Shown here: positions 32,381-44,560 of the stretch, piece after piece
How positions within the stretch are numbered: the first letter of the stretch is position 1
Layout: each line of letters opens with the position of its first letter
Assembly (NCBI GenBank): GCA_011109175.1
Contig: RDEW01000012.1
Span: forward strand, 200,525 to 264,524
Source of the DNA: Dicyema japonicum
Taxonomy: Eukaryota; Dicyemida; Rhombozoa; Dicyemidae
Length of the DNA stretch: 64,000 nucleotides
Direction of reading: 5' to 3'
The notes under the pieces: model-generated
Databases searched by the model: none
The model's input: only the letters and a program-made list of their open reading frames with translations
Told to the model about the DNA's origin: nothing
Position numbers and translations under genes: made by a program

Positions 32381-33578
32381 ATGATGTTGTGGGTTAATGT
32401 GGAATTGTTAATAATAATAATAATGGTTATTGTGGCTATTGTCGTTTACACTGCTGTAATAATCAACAATCCAAATACAAGGCATAAAAAACAAAAAACT
32501 AAAAGTAACCCAATTATTAAAGTAATAGACAAAGCATCCAAGCCATCAAGTGAAATAAATGACTATATTTTCAATAATTCATTTAAACGAGAAAATGTTT
32601 CTTCCATAATCTCAGTGCTGTTGGAGAAGGTTTCTCAAGAGTTATGGGAGGAGGTTACTTTTTTTACAATAATATTAGATAATTCCCCTTCATAATAGTA
32701 CTATAATAAACTCAAAAGATGTGGAATAGGGAAATGTTGGAATTTAACTTATTTTTAGTGAGAGACGAGGCGTCAGCTATGAGGGAGAGATTATCACAGA
32801 CCATTCATAAACTGACACTGGAATCCTGCAATAATAAGACTTTGGAAGAGAATATGAAATCTAAAATTTCCAGTTTATATGTAAAGATTGAAAAATTGGA
32901 GGAACAATTCACCAAATCCATACAAGCATACAAGTATGAGGAGAAAGAGTTATATGGGGAAATAAGTATGAGTGATGGGAGATTCTGTGAGTATATGAAA
33001 ATGAAAGAATGTGAGAAAGACAATAAATTTGGTTTGATAAAACGAATAGAATCTGTTCGGTAGTGTTGATGTCTTATATAAGGAATAACTGTGGATGGGA
33101 GATTGTGGAAGAAGCAGAAAAGCGGAAAAATATACTAATAAGTGAACTTTGTGATGCAAATAAAAGTGTTTTATCAATGAATAACAGAATATTACATTTG
33201 AATAGTCATTTGGAAGAAGGAAAGCAAGTTACTAGGGTTTGCTGTGTAAAATATTAAAGTTTGATGCTGAGTGTATGCAAACAAAAGAGAAGTTGGTAAT
33301 AAAGGAGGCGAGAGTTGTTCAATTAACTAATTTTGTGGCCCATTTAAGAAATGAAGTATTATATTCAAAGACAGAATTGAATGAGACTGAGAAACAGTTG
33401 ACAAAAGTAAACGAACAATTGAATAAATCAAAGAATGAATGTAAATCGGGGGTTTATTATATTATTATTATAGTTTGTCAATTTGACTATCAATTATGTT
33501 GATATGAAGAATAAACTATCAGAGGCATATAGTAAATTAGCTAAATTGGAATCAAATAATTCCACATTATTATGTTAA
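32381..33578 (+). CDS. Membrane-anchored coiled-coil protein (kinectin/p180-like topology)
   Basis: ATG 32381 gives an N-terminal hydrophobic anchor of about 25 residues (LLIIIIMVIVAIVVYTAVII). A Lys/Asn-rich cytosolic linker follows, then about 250 residues of heptad-rich sequence such as SKISSLYVKIEKLEEQF and KTELNETEKQLTKVNEQL. Exons are joined by a 45-nt intron at 32654-32698 and by several introns of 22-23 nt, for example after RIESV and after QVTR; at least one joint in the coiled coil is inferred only from frame. The single N-terminal anchor plus long coiled coil resembles kinectin or ribosome-binding protein 1, which link ER membranes to motors or ribosomes. Sequence similarity is too diffuse to name it. 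Confidence 0.6.
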
Positions 33579-33734
33579 TACGTGGTGGTCTATATTTTAA
33601 TAATATGGTTTTGTTTATTATGATCACTCAAGTTTACTCCGATAGGCATAAGAACCCACTTTTCTCTTTTACACAAACACCCTCTCTGAGGCTTCACATA
33701 AGATATTTCCCTTCTTAAGCATTATCATTAGCAC

Positions 33735-33830
33735 TTTCACGAGAGCCATAATAGCATGTGCAGCAAAAAATATAAGAAAATTAGTTAGTTTGCTTCAAGC
33801 TCTTCTGTTCTTAGCCAGGTCCCTCCTTAA
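33735..33830 (-). repeat. LINE family B 3'-end fragment
   Basis: AGCACTTTCACGAGAGCCAT followed by GCATGTGCAGCAAAA and TTCTTAGCCAGG matches the 3' end of the LINE at 61385-61500, same orientation, with small gaps. It lies between two plus-strand genes. Confidence 0.55.
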
Positions 33831-33956
33831 ACATCCACCGTATAAATAATAAATTTAAACTTTTGTTTATTTTATAATAATAATTTTATTAATATTTGAA
33901 TTTCACGTTTTGTTTTGATGTCGCTTTGTGGAGACCTAAGACCGTTAATAGAGAGT

Positions 33957-35250
33957 ATGAGGGTAATCTTAATTATATAATAACAGAAATGTGAAGATGT
34001 AGTTAATACATCACAATTAATATCAGATTGTTTCTGTAATATTATTAAGACCAGTTCTTATTCCAATCAAACTAGAAATAGATTCATTGAGTATTTGAAT
34101 GTTTGTGAGAAGCACGTATCTCATAATACAACAATACTAGTTCATATAATGAAAATAGCAGAGATTAGTGATGTATTATCAAATCAACAAAACAATGCCT
34201 TTTTGTTCAAAAATATAATCGGGGTTAATATTTCTCTTATATTAGAAAGTAACAAAGATGTTGTTAAAACTTGATAATGAAAAAATGTTAAATTCCTATA
34301 AGCCATACCTGGTATATTCTGATGTTGTACACTGTTGTCTCTGTACTATAAACTCACTCATAACAGACAGATTATACGACTACTCAATTTATATGAGATT
34401 TATATGTTTGATTGAGTGGACAAATGACCTATTTAATATAAATAGTAGTAATAAAAGACACATCCTGGGGAAAGTATTATTGAATGTTCTGACATTAGCT
34501 GTAATTATAATTGTTATTGTAGACTAATGATGATGTTGTACACTTTATTAAATTATTTCCTAAATTCATTCATCACTTGACCTGTCCTGTTACATTCTGT
34601 GATGTAATATTTGACAGTCTCTCCATTGGTGGTGTTGGTGCAATTTTGAGTTTACAGTCAATATTTATATTAATGGTTCACCATAATATGTAGTATATTT
34701 TGTAATATATAGTGAATATCCCCAAATATATCATGATTTGTATTGCCTCATGGACTATTCACTATTCAATCATTCAGAATGGACTTTGTTCTTTGTACAG
34801 ACTGATAAATTTATGTCATCTACGTATTATTAATGTAACACTAAGACATATCCCAATATCATACACTCTATCTTTTGCTAAAAAGGCTGCTCGTTTGTCC
34901 TTGTCTAGTTATGCTCAGTCCAATGTTGATTTGATTCTACAGTTTATTCTCAACATAATGTGCAGGCATCCATCGGCACGTGTCTTACTTAATAATGAGA
35001 CACAAGAATGTATTTATCATTATAATTTAAGCTGTTTTATGTGATCCCTTTGTTTTTGAAGAGAGAGACCCTGATAAGACCAATGCCCATTTGTCATCAT
35101 TATGGGAGATTAAGGTTGTTTACTGTTTTATTTTTGACATTGGAGTCTCACTACAAGTCTGACATATCAATGTTGTGCAGTAAACTATGCAATCATGTCG
35201 ATGATGATTCCATTAGGGACTTGTCACATATGGTTAAAGATAATGTATAA
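33957..35250 (+). CDS. NOC4L: Nucleolar complex protein 4 homologue
   Basis: NOC4 binds NOP14 and is needed for nuclear assembly and export of the 40S ribosomal subunit. Six introns of 22-24 nt are clear. The joined protein reproduces the conserved C-terminal half: FDSLSIGGVGAILSLQSIF, then NIEYPQIYHDLYCLMDYSLF, then HIPISYTLSFAKKAARLSL, then CRHPSARVLL. Next comes DPFVFEERDPDKTNAHLSS and LWEIK, corresponding to the family's acidic DPYDPxExDP loop and SSLWEL. The last exon has ESHYKSDISMLC and ends VKDNV. The intron before it is unusual: an AG after 31 nt or a non-standard acceptor is needed. The N-terminal half is shorter than in vertebrates. ATG 33957 sits two codons before intron 1 and is the likely start. 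Confidence 0.9.
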
Positions 35251-35383
35251 TTAATATATATTATTAGGTTAATTTTATCCCTGACAGACATTATCTGACT
35301 CAATTTATTGTAAATTCTTTATATTAATTTATTATCTTTAATTCACATAATAAAACAAATATAGTTATTGACCTAAAAATGAT

Positions 35384-36960
35384 TGAAATATGTCGCTCAT
35401 GGTGAGCAAACATGCACAATTCGCAACAAATCAAATTTCGTCTTCTACAAAAATCCAGAAACCTCATTATAATCAACTACAAAATGTATCTCAAAGATCC
35501 GAATGGAAATCACAAGCTTGTATTTGTATGGACAATGAGTTTAACCTCAGCACTCCAATACCAGGCTCATCTTGGAATGAATAAAATAGGGGATCTCTGC
35601 AATAAACACTACTTCCATATTAAAATAAGTGTTATCCGCAGAGTAATTAATTCCTGTGAATCTTTAAGCTTTCTATTTTTTAAAAGTTTGTTTTTTGATA
35701 GATAAGAAAATTAATAAAAAATCTGGTTTCGAAGTAAATCCTAAAAATTATATATTTAATTTAGGTTTCAATGGAATTAAAAGGCATATTTTATGAATAT
35801 GGGCTTTGTATAATTTTACAATCAGAAAATGCTACAAAATTTAAAAATTATGATATTCGGGCACTTACTAATAAATTTAATATTAAACAAGTTCACGGAA
35901 GACCAAACAATCCTCGTTCTCAAGGTATTCAGTTGTTTTTATATATTTTTAAGGTTTCATAGAACGATTCAATCAAACCATCACACGGATTCTTTCAAAA
36001 ATGATGGCAAAAAACGCTGAAAAATCTGGGATTCAAATGTTATTTAGTGCCACTTATAACATAACTGCTCATTCGTCGAGCGGCAGAACACCTTTTGAAA
36101 TGTATATAAGCATTCTTGGTTTTAACATTGTTACACTAAATGATGGTCGGTTGTATATTTTTCAATAATTTGACATAGATTTGGAGAATAATATTTGCGA
36201 AAAGACAGTAAACACTGATGTTGTTCTGTATGATGAGTCGTTAGACGAAACGAATAATGAAGCTACAAAGTCTGCTTGTGAAATGGGTTACAAAAATGAT
36301 TTTAAAATTAGAAAACTTTCAACTTAAGTTCATAAAACCAAATTTGAATTCACCTTATTTTAAGAGGATGAACAAAAAGCTGAATGTTTATCATGGTAAA
36401 TACACGTTTTCTATAGGAGATCAAGTTTTTATTAAATAATTAAATGTAAGTTCGAGTTTTAAAAAATTATTGAACTAATCCTTTTCTAAGGATGAATAAA
36501 TTTGCGAGTCCATACTGTGAGAATGTAAAAGTTTTAAGTTTATTATCAAACAATCTTGTAGAGGTTAATATGTAAAAAAATATTTTTAGGTTTGTTTATC
36601 AACTGGTGAAAAAAATTATTCCAATGCATATGGTTAATAGTCGACTTACAAAACTAGAAGTTTTTTTCGCTTATGCATACAAGAAGTCAAAAAAAGGAGC
36701 TCTGGAGAGATCGTTGTGTACAATCAATGAAGAGATTAGAATTGTTGGAAGAAAGATTAGGATGCACAAGTCGAGAATGGAATTTCGAAGAGACAATTTA
36801 TGCTTTAAGCTTAATAGAAGACGATTCACAAAGTTGGTGAAGCCTCGAAGAGTATTCCACATCCTCGTGAAGGAGGACTGTTTGTTTAGGGTATACATAA
36901 GGTTACTTGTCTCTTTCCTGTTTCATTTTATCCTTGTATCTGATATCTCTTTCCAAGGCT
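35384..36960 (+). pseudogene. Integrase relic of a Ty3/Gypsy-like or Ginger-like element
   Basis: Three frames carry pieces of a retroviral-type integrase. There is a zinc-binding-like N-terminus with AHLGMNKIGDLCNKHYF, a core ILQSENATKFKN followed by KQVHGRPNNPRSQG and FIERFNQTITRILSKMM, and a C-terminal KLNVYHGKYTFSIGDQVFIK. The segment with the first catalytic Asp is missing and the second catalytic position is Glu (SEN where the family has SDN). The third acidic residue, in IERFN, remains. A 29-nt GT...AG interval separates SQG from FIERFN and keeps the frame, so it may be spliced. Stops in the C-terminal part argue that this is not a working integrase. The region from 36600 to 37000 has an open frame but no recognisable domain. 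Confidence 0.65.
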
Positions 36961-37084
36961 CGGATCCTTATTCTGGTTTCCCAAGATTGATTCTGTAGGC
37001 TTTTAGGCAATTTCTTTCCTTCGTAAGTGAATCTGATGCGCAATAAAGCTTCTTAGTTAAGTGGATTGGCTTTCTTTTGATAAA

Positions 37085-37816
37085 AGTCCTCATGCCCTCA
37101 AGCAATACACCATTGAAGTAGAGTAAAGGGTTATCGAGGGAGTTGAAGTTGTTAAGGTCAAAACCATACAAATTATAGTCGACAAAGTGTGAAACAAACT
37201 CCAGTTGACATTTTTGTATTCTGGCCGTAACACTGTTTTCCTTTTAATACACAATATTCCTTTGAACGTGATGATAATAGGGTTATAGTCACAGATAATG
37301 TCGTATGATACTGACCAATTGATTTTGATTAGGGCGGGAATTTTTGACGAAACAAGTGTCAAGTCGGGGGAGGAAGTTCAGTCGTTTTCTCTGTAGGGGG
37401 TTCTTGTGTGAATCTGGGATTGTTTAATATTACAAGTTGGTTCAGCGTCGATAGCAAGTGGATTCCTCTGGAGTCTTCCGGTTGGTTTTTGAACCACATC
37501 GGATGTTTCGCGTTCAGGTCTCCACATCCTAATAGGTTATTGGCAGAATTTTCGACATTGAAGATAGCAACGAACTGGTCTGAATGATGCCGGGACGTTT
37601 TTGGTTTCCCATCTTCAATATCGGGTGGATGAAGGCAAATTTCCATAGTGAGGGATCGCATTTTCCCTTAAAAACCAATTCTAGACCTTTGTAAGGGTCC
37701 TGATCCCCTCCGGTCCAAGAATTTTCAGCAGGCATTCGTGAAGGTGTCTTAATAATAATAAATGATTTATAAAACCTAATAAAATATTTATAATAATTAA
37801 AAAAATTAAAATTCAA
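37085..37816 (-). pseudogene. Scrambled LINE family C: RT piece upstream of endonuclease piece
   Basis: The minus strand first encodes an RT N-terminal stretch (ELVFKGKCDPSLWKFAFIHP, then KMGNQKRPG). Downstream come pieces of an AP-type endonuclease: NLLGCGDLNAKHPMW, GIHLLSTLNQLVILNNPRFT, then NWSVSYDIICDYNPIII. In intact elements the endonuclease precedes the RT, so two truncated copies have been joined or rearranged. Confidence 0.7.
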
Positions 37817-37821
37817 GCGTC

Positions 37822-37838
37822 CCCGTTAAGAACCACTG
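37822..37838 (-). repeat. hAT-type terminal repeat
   Basis: The minus strand reads CAGTGGTTCTTAACGGGG, typical of a hAT terminus. It is preceded by TAGAT, as are the hAT-like ends at 19388 and 60079. The partner end is not found. Confidence 0.4.
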
Positions 37839-37849
37839 ATCTAAACAAT

Positions 37850-38145
37850 ATCACCGTACTTGTTTGCTGTCAGGGGTGTCTTCCGAAAGCAGTGCATGGC
37901 TCAACACCATTTCTAATACAGTTTTGGGTACCTTTCTGGATGATGAATGGGTCCGTTTGTTCCGATTGCTTTTGAAATTTCTTGTTCCATTGCGCCTGCT
38001 ACACTGGAATTCTTGAGTCGTCTAGGGAATCTGATGTCTACACGAACAGGAGATTCCCGATGCGCTGCTGGTATTTAAGTGACTTTAGCTCGCCATCCCG
38101 AGATGGAATAGCCAAGCGGGCGGTCAAGGCGGCCACTGCGTGACC
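37850..38145 (+). pseudogene. Third fragment of the PHD/RT/RLE element
   Basis: CLLSGVSSESSAWLNTI in a shifted frame, a degraded Cys/His knuckle and GIAKRAVKAATA match residues before and within the endonuclease region of the element at 6780-7060. It has many frameshifts and is about 300 bases long. Confidence 0.55.
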
Positions 38146-38482
38146 TTTTGGTATATTTTATTCTGTTTTAACAGTAAAAAAATATATTATATATTGTCAC
38201 GGGATATTAGTGTTAGATTGTGTTTTGCAATCGAGGGAATAAGAGATTATCAATTGATGATAATTCAAAATTTTATCCTACAATAGACTAGTTATCGACA
38301 GTTTACCATTAAATGTAGATTATGAATCAACGAAAAGAGAACAATTATAAACTGTTATCTGAAAGCAATAACCAATAATTTGAAACAAAAAGATAACAAA
38401 GAAAATGTTTAGATTCCGATATCTCTTCTAATCCTTCCCAAATAATTCAAATGTCCAAACTGACAGAGTGCCTCATCATAAG

Positions 38483-41400
38483 CTAATAATAAATATAATG
38501 AAAACTAATGATAGAATTATTAACATCCTGAAGGACATCCAAACCCAATTCAATGGCCCCAATCATAAACTGAGAATAATGTTGATTTATAATAGTATGA
38601 ACATCAACACACCCATAAACTGATTTAAGTTCAAATATTTCTTTGGATGCCTATGTAATAAACAATAAAGACCTGTTGGTAATCACAATTATCACTCAAA
38701 GCATCTCTAATCTCATTTAATCTACGAGAAACAGTCTCTTTGTCATTACCAAACCATATCAATGTCTAAATTATATACAAAACAAACATCCTTAACATCC
38801 ACTATTTTATATTCATTAATTTCACTTTCAAAATAATCATAAATGTTATAATCAAACATTTCATCAGAAAACAAATTAGAGGATAAACACTGTGATTACT
38901 AAAAGTGATAACCTGTTCAGAATATATATTTGTAATAATTTTAGAAATAGATTTTATAATTTTAAGAAATAAATAATCTGGATCTCTCCATTTGTGTTCT
39001 TCATAATTACAGAGAAATGTCCTCAATTCTTTAACAATAACATTAACAGAGAATTGATGACTGGAACTGTTAATCCGTTTACACAATAACATAAAACACA
39101 AAATATAATAATAAATATACATTTAGTAGATTTGTAATATAAATGTTTGGGTAATTACCAGTTGATAGGGCATCCTGACTGAGGGATATTAGAGTACTAA
39201 ATAATAATAATAATATACCAATATATATAATCTCCATAACAATTATTAATAACCAAATATATTAAATAATTAAGAGATTGTATTATCATATTATTATGTA
39301 TTCTCTCATCATTTAATAATAGTAATAGTAAACTTGTTAAATCAATTAGTGTTTGTTTGTTAATTGTTATTGAATAATCATTATTATTAATAATCTAAAT
39401 ATTATCAATAGTAACCTTTATTAATAAACAAATATTCCCATTAAAATTTTCAATAGTTTCTATTTGTGATTCCTTAAGATATCTGTTGTATAAAAGTCTT
39501 AATTGTATTGTAACAAACATGACAATTCTGTCAATATGTGAAATAATACATTTACTATAATTAAGCATTTCTCCAACCTATAATTAATATTTATTATTAC
39601 TTGTATTATAGCAGTCATGGCAGAATCAAAATTACTGCTTACTAATTGAGATGGAATTACTTCTATTATAGTTAATGGGAGTTGTTGTCCAACATTACAA
39701 GAGTCATCATTTACAGATCTTAGAGGCACTTGCACATTGGATTGAATTAATGACAGTATTTCATTCTCTTTTGAAGAATGCAACTCTGTTTTAACAGATT
39801 TGAATGGTTTTATAGGAGAGTCATCCAAATCTAGTTCAAAGCGAGGAAGATCCAATACACTAGATCTTTTTATCATTGACGGATTATCCAATGTACTAGA
39901 TCTTTTTGTCACTGATGAATGAAAATTAATTTGAGATGGTATTTCCTGAATTTTCTCAACATCTTCAATCTTGTCTCCACTAATTTGAGGTATCTTACCA
40001 GAACGACGAATCCGTTCATCAACAAAACTCATATCCTTATCTGACAACTAATATAAATAAAGAAAACTACATTGCCCAATAAAGTGTAAACATTATCCCC
40101 GACCTGAGAATAAGCAGCAATAATAGCATTGAGAGCAGCATTTCTAACAGAATTATCTCTATCACCAATAGTTTGTCCAACCATTTTCAATATTAGAGTC
40201 ATTTCCTTATTATCAAATATATTGGATAATATAATTCCTTCCAGGACTTCAAGACACTCTATAATTACAATTAATTATAACCTGTTCTTAATTTTGCAGA
40301 TTTTGATTTAAGTCCATCCAATACATGAGTAATAAGCTTAGATGGACCAGTAATTGATATTATTTGTGAGAATAGTGATCTACTCTGTTTACGAACATTC
40401 TCTTTATTATTAGCAAACTATATATTTATAATAATAATACCTTCTCTATTAAATACGGAATAAATGAGCTTATCTCAGAATCCTTTAATGTTAAATCTGA
40501 TGAATTAAATATTATTTGTAAAAATTCAAATGTTTTTATATGAACTGATGGATTTGTGTCAAAAAACCTCAATGATGCCCATTTAAGGATAACATCCACA
40601 TTAGACATAATTTCAACACTATATTGATCAAATGACTGGTATTAAACAGTAATAACCTTAGTAATTGTTTCCAATGCTGCTAAATGTTGTTTAAAGTCGG
40701 AATTAAATAAATTATCAATTAGGGACTGTGAGAATGTATATTCCATAATTGTTCGTAATTGATCAACGTGGTCTTGAGTGGGAGTTTGAAAATTCCACTT
40801 TAACAACTACAATAATACAATTGTAATACTCGTAAATTTTTTGCAAGTTTCTACAATTTATAATAATTATTACTCTTTCACTTGACATTCTGATAAGGGG
40901 ATTGAGACTTCCTCTTGTTTGGGTTTTATGATCTCTGTCACTTTTTTGATTGGAACTTCTTTTTTAGTTGGAGCTTCAATTTTCTTTTAAGATTTTTGGA
41001 TTTCTTTGTTTGGGAGTCTTTGTTGGTTGAGGAATATCATTGGATGTGGGTTTAATGGCAGGTTTGGCAGTTGATTTGTCATAGTAGTCTTTGATCTAAT
41101 GATCAGTGTATAGATAACCTTAGCGAGTTTAATATCCTCAATGTCATCCAACAAGGGAATGATTGTCTTCTCTCCATATGATTTTTCATAAGCAGCTATA
41201 ATTTCAAACCCGGCTTCTCTGACATCACTATTAGAATGTGACACCAACTACAGATTAATGATAGTAATTACAGTTAATAATGCACTTATCATGGTTTTTA
41301 AGTTCTTTTTAGAAAGTGCAGAAATGATCTAGCATTCATTGAACGAAGCAAAAGTTGTGAGACTTCAATTCTTATTTTTGGATTCTTAGATTTTAATAGT

Positions 41401-42774
41401 TCGATAATATCATCAAATATATTATCAATATTAACCTGTAGTAATGATAATATAATACAAGATTATAGAAAGAATCACAAGCTGTCCTTAGTGCTGTTAA
41501 AATATTTACTTTTCTCTCAGAGAGTCTAGCAAGTCCAGCTAATAAACACTATAATAAATATAATAATGACAGAGTCAGCATATTGAGTGAAATTCTTTTT
41601 AAGACCAATACATATTGAATTTAATAATTCAACAGCTTGCATTACAAGAATGACATTAGCATCCTTTGCAACAATCTATGATAATAATAAGTAATCACCT
41701 TTTTTAAACAAGTAATGAGTGGATCATAATCATGCGAAGGGTCGAGTCGATTAATTGTTTTACCAACAATATCCCCCAAATCTGTCAAAGCTGAATTCCT
41801 TTCCTTCCAATTTTTATCAGTCTACAATGATAACAAATTAAACAGCTCTAGTAAAGAAATCACTTGGTAGTTTAGGAATTAAATCCCACAAAACAGTCAA
41901 TATCATCATCATCTAATGTTGTATACTAACACACCTTCACAAGTATGATCTGATTGGTCAGGTTGAATCTCAACAATCTCAGCACATTGTTTGTGTGATC
42001 TAATAAATCTCTTTGGGGTTGGTTTGTCATATGTAACAAATTGTTTATATAATTCTTCCACCTATAAATAAGTAATAATACAACAAGAGATTGTTTAACT
42101 GCGGAAAAGTGAGATTTAATAGGGTCTCCCACCCATTTATACATTTCCACAAGCAGTACCTTAGCTTCTTCTCTTACATTTTTGTCACGTGCCTCGATTA
42201 AAGGTATTACGTCCTTAATCATTCTCTTTACGGAAATAATTTTGTTACCAAATTGTCTAATATGATTATTAAAGATAACTCTAATGATTCTTTCATAATT
42301 TGTAGACATGAAACAACCACTTTTGGATTCTTGTGGAATATCCCCTTAAGTAACTCGTCCTGAACAATCTCAGACTTTTCCTTTTCTACATAATTGAGAA
42401 TAATTTCCAAGGATAGTTGTTTTGTCTTAGGTTTAGAACCCAAACACTTTGACACAATCATTGAGATTACATCACTTACCATTCTGTTGATTAATTATTA
42501 GTACTTTTCAGCAGTCACAGTATTTGATACAAATGATTGTGCAGCTTCCAAGGCTTTGTCGAGATTATTCATATTCAAATCGCATAATATCTTCGGGACA
42601 AGTGATGAGTATGTTAACATTTGAGGTTCTTTTTCATTACAGAATTTAAAGAATTTTGACAACTCTGAATATCCAGTTGCCCTCACCTGCCAATTCTTTA
42701 ATATTTAATTTATGACTTACTTTATGCATGCATTTCTCTTCAGTCGGTAATTTGGAAAAATCTTCCTCACTCAT
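38483..42774 (-). CDS. CKAP5: XMAP215/CKAP5 microtubule polymerase
   Basis: TOG-domain protein that binds tubulin and speeds plus-end growth; essential for spindles. ATG 42774 gives MSEEDFSKLPTEEKCMHK, a 25-nt intron, then NWQVRATGYSELSKFFKF, the standard family start. TOG1 follows with KTKQLSLEIILNYVEKEKSE, QDELLKGIFHKNPKVVVSCL and RDKNVREEAKVLLVEMYKWV. Later TOG repeats include HSNSDVREAGFEIIAAYEKS, then GEKTIIPLLDDIEDIKLAKV. After a charged linker with IKPFKSVKTEL, further helical repeats run to the C-terminal segment KEIFELKSVYGCVDVHTIIN, whose stop is at 38483-38485. Many introns of about 20-25 nt are seen, appearing on the plus strand as CTA...TAC intervals. The protein is shorter than the vertebrate one, with compact linkers, but spans both conserved ends. 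Confidence 0.92.
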
Positions 42775-42944
42775 AAATAACACCACAGCACCGCCTTATC
42801 AAATATTTATTTTATTACAAAACATTATTGTAATGTGTAATTATATAATTTAATGTTTTTATATTGGGATAATTTAATTTCTTTTCCATAAATTTGAGTA
42901 ATTTAATTAGCTAGCATATCTGAGTCAATTTTATAATGTTAATG

Positions 42945-43270
42945 TTAGCCGCGTGGCGCCATGTGGTGCTTCGTGGCTAGTTGGTGAAGTTTCTGTTCGT
43001 TCGTCTGTTCCTCCTCTCTTTTCCTATTAGAGTGGCGTCATGTGATCCACCTGTCTAGGTGGCGCCCACTGCCAGGCCGGCACGAAAAAGGATCATATGC
43101 TCTCCCCCACTCCACTGGAGGGATTTCCACAACTGCAAGTATGGACGTCTTTTACCTTTTTTGTTGATTCCGGATGGACTTTGTGTAAGTGGAAACTGGA
43201 TACACTTAATTAATTGTTTACTTTAACTTCTTTCTCGGTGTATTTGGGGTTAATAAATAATAAATATTTA
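42945..43270 (+). repeat. SINE-B copy 2
   Basis: Inverted partner of 24303-24625. It has an A-box-like TGGCTAGTTGG near the 5' end and a body with GGCGCCCACTGCCAGGCCGG. The 3' hairpin reads GGATACAC with GTGTATTT (slightly decayed), then GGGGTTAATAAATAATAAAT. It lies about 170 bases upstream of the CKAP5 start on the opposite strand. Confidence 0.8.
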
Positions 43271-43589
43271 ATAACATAACTTTTCTTTGCTTAAAGTAAA
43301 ATGTGTGTCATCTCTGGTAGGATCTATAGCTAATATGGCTCTTCATAAAGTGTGTTCTGTTTTTTCAAAAGTCCACTATGGGCTTCTTGGCTGAACGTAA
43401 CTTCAGAAGAAATTGGATTTAGAAATCGTGGATTAAAATCCTAAAGATGGAGTTTTAGCGAAGGTCAATTCTCTTCAAACATATCCCACCCGTGAGGCGA
43501 CTAGTTCTTCTGGAACGACAGTTGTTGAAAAGGATCTTCCGTCCCCGTTCTACCAATTCTGTTGGATCTTCGAGGACCCCGAACGAGAG

Positions 43590-43675
43590 CCAGAACCCGG
43601 AAAACCGGGATCACTTAGTTAGTAGTTAACTTTTAACTTTTTCTAATCCGGTGATCTTGGGGTAAAAAAAAGGAT
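43590..43675 (+). repeat. Hairpin-tailed retroelement 3' end
   Basis: GGGATCACTTAGTTAG at 43608 and GGTGATCTTGGGGTAAAAAA at about 43650 form the same 3' structure as the elements at 23.2 and 59.7 kb, with a poly(A)-like tail instead of TAA repeats. Its body upstream (43460-43590) does not match the other copies. Confidence 0.55.
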
Positions 43676-43840
43676 TTTCTTACCATTCTCCTTGGTTAAC
43701 TCTACTGGTGTATATAGTCATCCTGAATCTCTTCCGCCTATGAATGATGTGATTTTTCGCGATGATAGGACGTGTGATAAAAATGGAAGATGGACTTACT
43801 TTTTCATCTCTCTTCTGAAGTAGAGGCCTTTAATTGACTA

Positions 43841-44260
43841 TTGGAGTATGGATTTGGTCGGCATAAACAGACGTTCCTTCATTATTTTAATTATTTGACT
43901 TTATGTGTTGGACTTGGATTATGGACAACCACACCGACTGTCTTTGATGAAGACCTTAAAGAAATAGGGAGACGTCTCGAGAACGGGAAGGACCTTGACA
44001 GGCTGCGTGACATGACAAGATTTGGCTGAAAATAGAAGATGCTAACTAGTAATTTTTCTTGTTGCACATGCTTTGTCATAACCTAAGAATGGACCAAGCT
44101 GTTTCCGGCAAACAATCTTAGCTGACTAACAGAGCAGTTTTGGATAGTGCGGACGTCCGCTCTATGACAATTCACAAAGATTTTGAGACTGTTAAAAAGA
44201 AACTCGAAAATGCAAACGACCTAAATGTCCTTCGAAAAGTCGCCTTCTAAAGGAAAGCGA
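43841..44260 (+). other. Open stretch with two related short motifs, unrecognised
   Basis: One frame encodes FDEDLKEIGRRLENGKDLDR and then LRDMTRF. About 210 bases later another frame encodes HKDFETVKKKLENANDLNVL and then RKVAF. The two are clearly related (D-L/F-x-x-x-x-x-x-LEN-x-x-DL-x-x-LR). Intervening stops mean this is either two exons of an unknown gene or a decayed repeat protein. Confidence 0.3.
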
Positions 44261-44419
44261 AAAATCTAAAATAGTAGGTTGTCCACGGTGTTGAAGAAGC
44301 GGCGAGTAGATAACTTTCTTTTAGTTACGTTTTGCAAAATAATAATAATCCGTATTTTATCGAAATGTTATCTAATAATGTTAATTTTATAAAATTAAAT
44401 CCTCGTGTGGGTGTTTGGG

Positions 44420-44560
44420 AGATTTAGAATCATCACTTATTCAAAAAGCCAATTAGATTAGCCCTCTAAGTAATCTGTGGTGTTTTGAGTTGAGATCTGC
44501 ACATATTATAATTTTTCCAAATGTATTCACGTCAAGTTCATATTGCGTATCTATGAGGTT
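44420..44560 (-). pseudogene. LINE AP-endonuclease fragment
   Basis: The minus strand reads KIIICADLNSKHHR, corresponding to the GDLNxKH motif of LINE AP-endonucleases (Gly replaced by Ala). The rest of 44.3-45.08 kb has no clear coding content. Confidence 0.45.
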
